This document shows positions 5,856 to 7,041 of a stretch of DNA of 7,041 nucleotides, in pieces. The notes beneath the pieces are model-generated. The model was not told where the DNA came from. It made no database searches and saw only the letters and a program-made list of their open reading frames with translations. This DNA comes from Trichodesmium sp. jk18x7bins.61. Its GTDB lineage: Bacteria; Cyanobacteriota; Cyanobacteriia; Cyanobacteriales; Microcoleaceae. Both the position numbers and the translations under genes were made by a program. Each line of letters opens with the position of its first letter. The stretch's first letter is position 1. Where the stretch lies: NCBI GenBank assembly GCA_022822685.1, contig JAJEAQ010000756.1, positions 1-7,041 of the forward strand, written 5' to 3'.

Positions 5856-6182
5856 TCAATCTCTAGTGATTTCATAGATAGCACAAAGGCGACAGGGTTG
5901 AAATATTTTAGCTTGGAACATAAAGTTAGATGGAACATTAATGATTATGTAATCACTGAATTCGTGATACTGCTCAAATTCTTTTGGCATTCCTTTTGGT
6001 GTTTCCCGACTATAAGGAACTGGCTGAAATATTAATTCAGTAAGTTCTATTTTTTTGCATGGAAATTGTGATTGAATTTGTTGGATAAATTTTTCGGTTT
6101 TTAATAAGTTGAAGAAAATCTGTTTAGCCTCTAGTTGTAGAGTGAGGCTACTATCAAAGTTATCGATAACTTTTAGACCCAT
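5856..6182 (-). CDS. Small protein of unknown function (108 aa)
   Basis: I do not recognise this protein. It begins MGLKVIDNFDSSLTLQLEAK, runs through an amphipathic helix-like stretch (TEKFIQQIQSQF, residues 29-40), has a Pro-containing loop (FQPVPYSRETPKGMPKEF, 52-69), a hydrophobic strand YIIINVPS (78-85), and ends with PCRLCAIYEITRD, where CxxC (96-99 region) might bind a metal, though only one such pair is present. No signal peptide or membrane segment. ATG at 6180-6182 is the only in-frame start, since TAA lies three codons upstream; GAAGAG about 11 bases before is a weak ribosome site. It is divergent from the 6398 gene. Coding is supported by length and amino-acid balance only. Confidence 0.65.
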   Translation of the reverse strand: MGLKVIDNFDSSLTLQLEAKQIFFNLLKTEKFIQQIQSQFPCKKIELTELIFQPVPYSRETPKGMPKEFEQYHEFSDYIIINVPSNFMFQAKIFQPCRLCAIYEITRD

Positions 6183-6305
6183 TTTGATTTAACTCTTCAA
6201 TATTCATATAATTGAGGTATGCCTGTTTATCAAATCAGAAATACCTTATTAAATATATTACTATTTGTTTGATGCCACTGAACTACTTTAGCAAAGTATG
6301 AATAA

Positions 6306-6333
6306 TTGTTAAAATATAATTTTCTCCTATAAT
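6306..6333 (+). promoter_or_regulatory. Likely sigma-70-type promoter for the 6398 gene
   Basis: TTGTTA (6306-6311) and a perfect TATAAT (6328-6333) are 16 bp apart and point at the gene starting at 6398. A 10-bp palindrome ATGATATCAT (6336-6345) overlaps the expected transcription start and could be an operator. A second TATAAT at 6315-6320 has no good -35 and is likely part of AT-rich background. Confidence 0.45.
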
Positions 6334-6397
6334 TTATGATATCATGAACAGATGGAATTGTTGACTATCTATACCTATCCAAAAGTGATCTACATTT

Positions 6398-7030
6398 ATG
6401 GAAAACACGGAAGTGTCATCAAAAGTTTTAAATAATCCTAAAAATCAGGTGAATTGGCTACAAATAGCAGAATATACTGCTTTAGGAGGTTCCGTTTGTG
6501 GTTCAGGTTTGGCGTGGTTATTTGAACAAGTTCTGTTTGCTGCAATTCCAATCACATTGGCATTGGTTTTGAATACAATGAATCGCAAAATATTCGAGGA
6601 AAAAATACAAAAACATAGCCACAATGAAATAGAAGAATTAAAAACAGATATTAATTCAGTTTGTGAACAGTTAGAAGTACTACCAAAAACAATTACTGAA
6701 GCCACTCCAAATTCCCTTGTAAATGTATCTCCAAATCAATCAAACTTTGAGTACAATACAGTTACAAAAGAAGACTGGGAAGCAATAAATATTAAATTTT
6801 CAGATATTGATGAACAGCTACAATTACTAGAAGATTTGACTACAGATCTACAACAACAGGCTTTAGTAACTGATTTACAGCCACAAAATCAGACTTATAG
6901 GCTAAATGAAATCGAGAAACTACAAGCACAAATAACTAAATTACAAGAACAAAATAGAGATATTGTCAAGCCATATTTGATTCGGATTATTCGTGCTGTA
7001 AAGCAACTAGAGAAAACCATAAAGTATTAG
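6398..7030 (+). CDS. Predicted membrane-anchored coiled-coil protein of unknown function (210 aa)
   Basis: Complete frame from ATG at 6398 to TAG at 7028-7030. After a polar start (1-19) a hydrophobic region spans about residues 26-60 (YTALGGSVCGSGLAW, then QVLFAAIPITLALVLN), enough for one or two short membrane passes or a hairpin, followed by NRKIF. From about 66 to the end the protein is charged and helical, with heptad-like patterns (IEELKTDINSVCEQLEVL; LNEIEKLQAQITKLQEQN at about 168-185) indicating coiled coil. I recall cyanobacterial hypothetical proteins with the same 'QVLxAAxPxxLALxLNxxNR' segment; no function is known to me. The start has no Shine-Dalgarno sequence, not unusual in cyanobacteria. 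Downstream context is outside the window. Confidence 0.85.
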   Translation: MENTEVSSKVLNNPKNQVNWLQIAEYTALGGSVCGSGLAWLFEQVLFAAIPITLALVLNTMNRKIFEEKIQKHSHNEIEELKTDINSVCEQLEVLPKTITEATPNSLVNVSPNQSNFEYNTVTKEDWEAINIKFSDIDEQLQLLEDLTTDLQQQALVTDLQPQNQTYRLNEIEKLQAQITKLQEQNRDIVKPYLIRIIRAVKQLEKTIKY

Positions 7031-7041
7031 TTGTTACCTAG

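Noticed and set aside
5853..6035. 60-codon plus-strand frame
   Set aside because: Antisense to the 5856-6182 gene and composed of its reverse reading; no start signal.
6445..6705. 86-codon minus-strand frame
   Set aside because: Antisense to the 6398-7030 gene, which has the better promoter and protein features.
1..7041. CRISPR arrays, tRNA or rRNA genes
   Set aside because: No regularly spaced repeats with unique spacers and no cloverleaf or rRNA motifs were seen on either strand.

Overview
The window looks like accessory chromosome of an AT-rich cyanobacterium. Supporting signs are two HIP1 octamers (GCGATCGC at 1236-1243 and 4348-4355), tandem heptamer repeats of the GGCAAGA type, a terminal inverted repeat of a kind common in cyanobacterial miniature elements, and proteins that read like cyanobacterial family members. 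I cannot name the genus.

Layout. Bases 1-432 hold the N-terminal part of an NmrA/atypical-SDR Rossmann protein (minus strand, cut by the window edge). Bases 586-1371 hold a complete exodeoxyribonuclease III (minus). A 92-bp MITE with a perfect 5-bp target duplication lies at 1580-1671. Bases 1732-2970 (minus) hold two open frames that are in the SAME frame and separated by one TAA. Together they spell a roughly 412-codon protein with two GxxH motifs, one on each side of the stop, resembling the TIKI/TraB/EreA/ChaN type of putative metallohydrolase. This is the most interesting locus. Its leader carries a short direct repeat, a GNRA-loop hairpin and an IS200/IS605-like terminal hairpin.

Bases 3254-4967 are a nest of dead transposons. 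The remnant of an IS701/IS4-like transposase gene (minus) is interrupted by a degenerate 1.17-kb IS630-family element (3269-4437, TA duplication) and by a 161-bp MITE (4595-4755, TAA duplication). Removing both insertions rejoins the old transposase reading. Bases 5135-5682 (minus) hold a cyanobacterial GIY-YIG family gene damaged by two apparent single-base insertions in A runs. Bases 5856-6182 (minus) and 6398-7030 (plus) are divergent genes of unknown function. The second encodes a predicted membrane-anchored coiled-coil protein and has a recognisable promoter.

Working together. Only xth has a clear housekeeping role (base-excision repair). I see no operon linking the genes. The common theme is decay: at least two transposase genes, one nuclease-like gene and probably the GxxH gene are broken. 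I did not find a convincing intact new multi-gene system. The best candidate for follow-up is the split GxxH protein.
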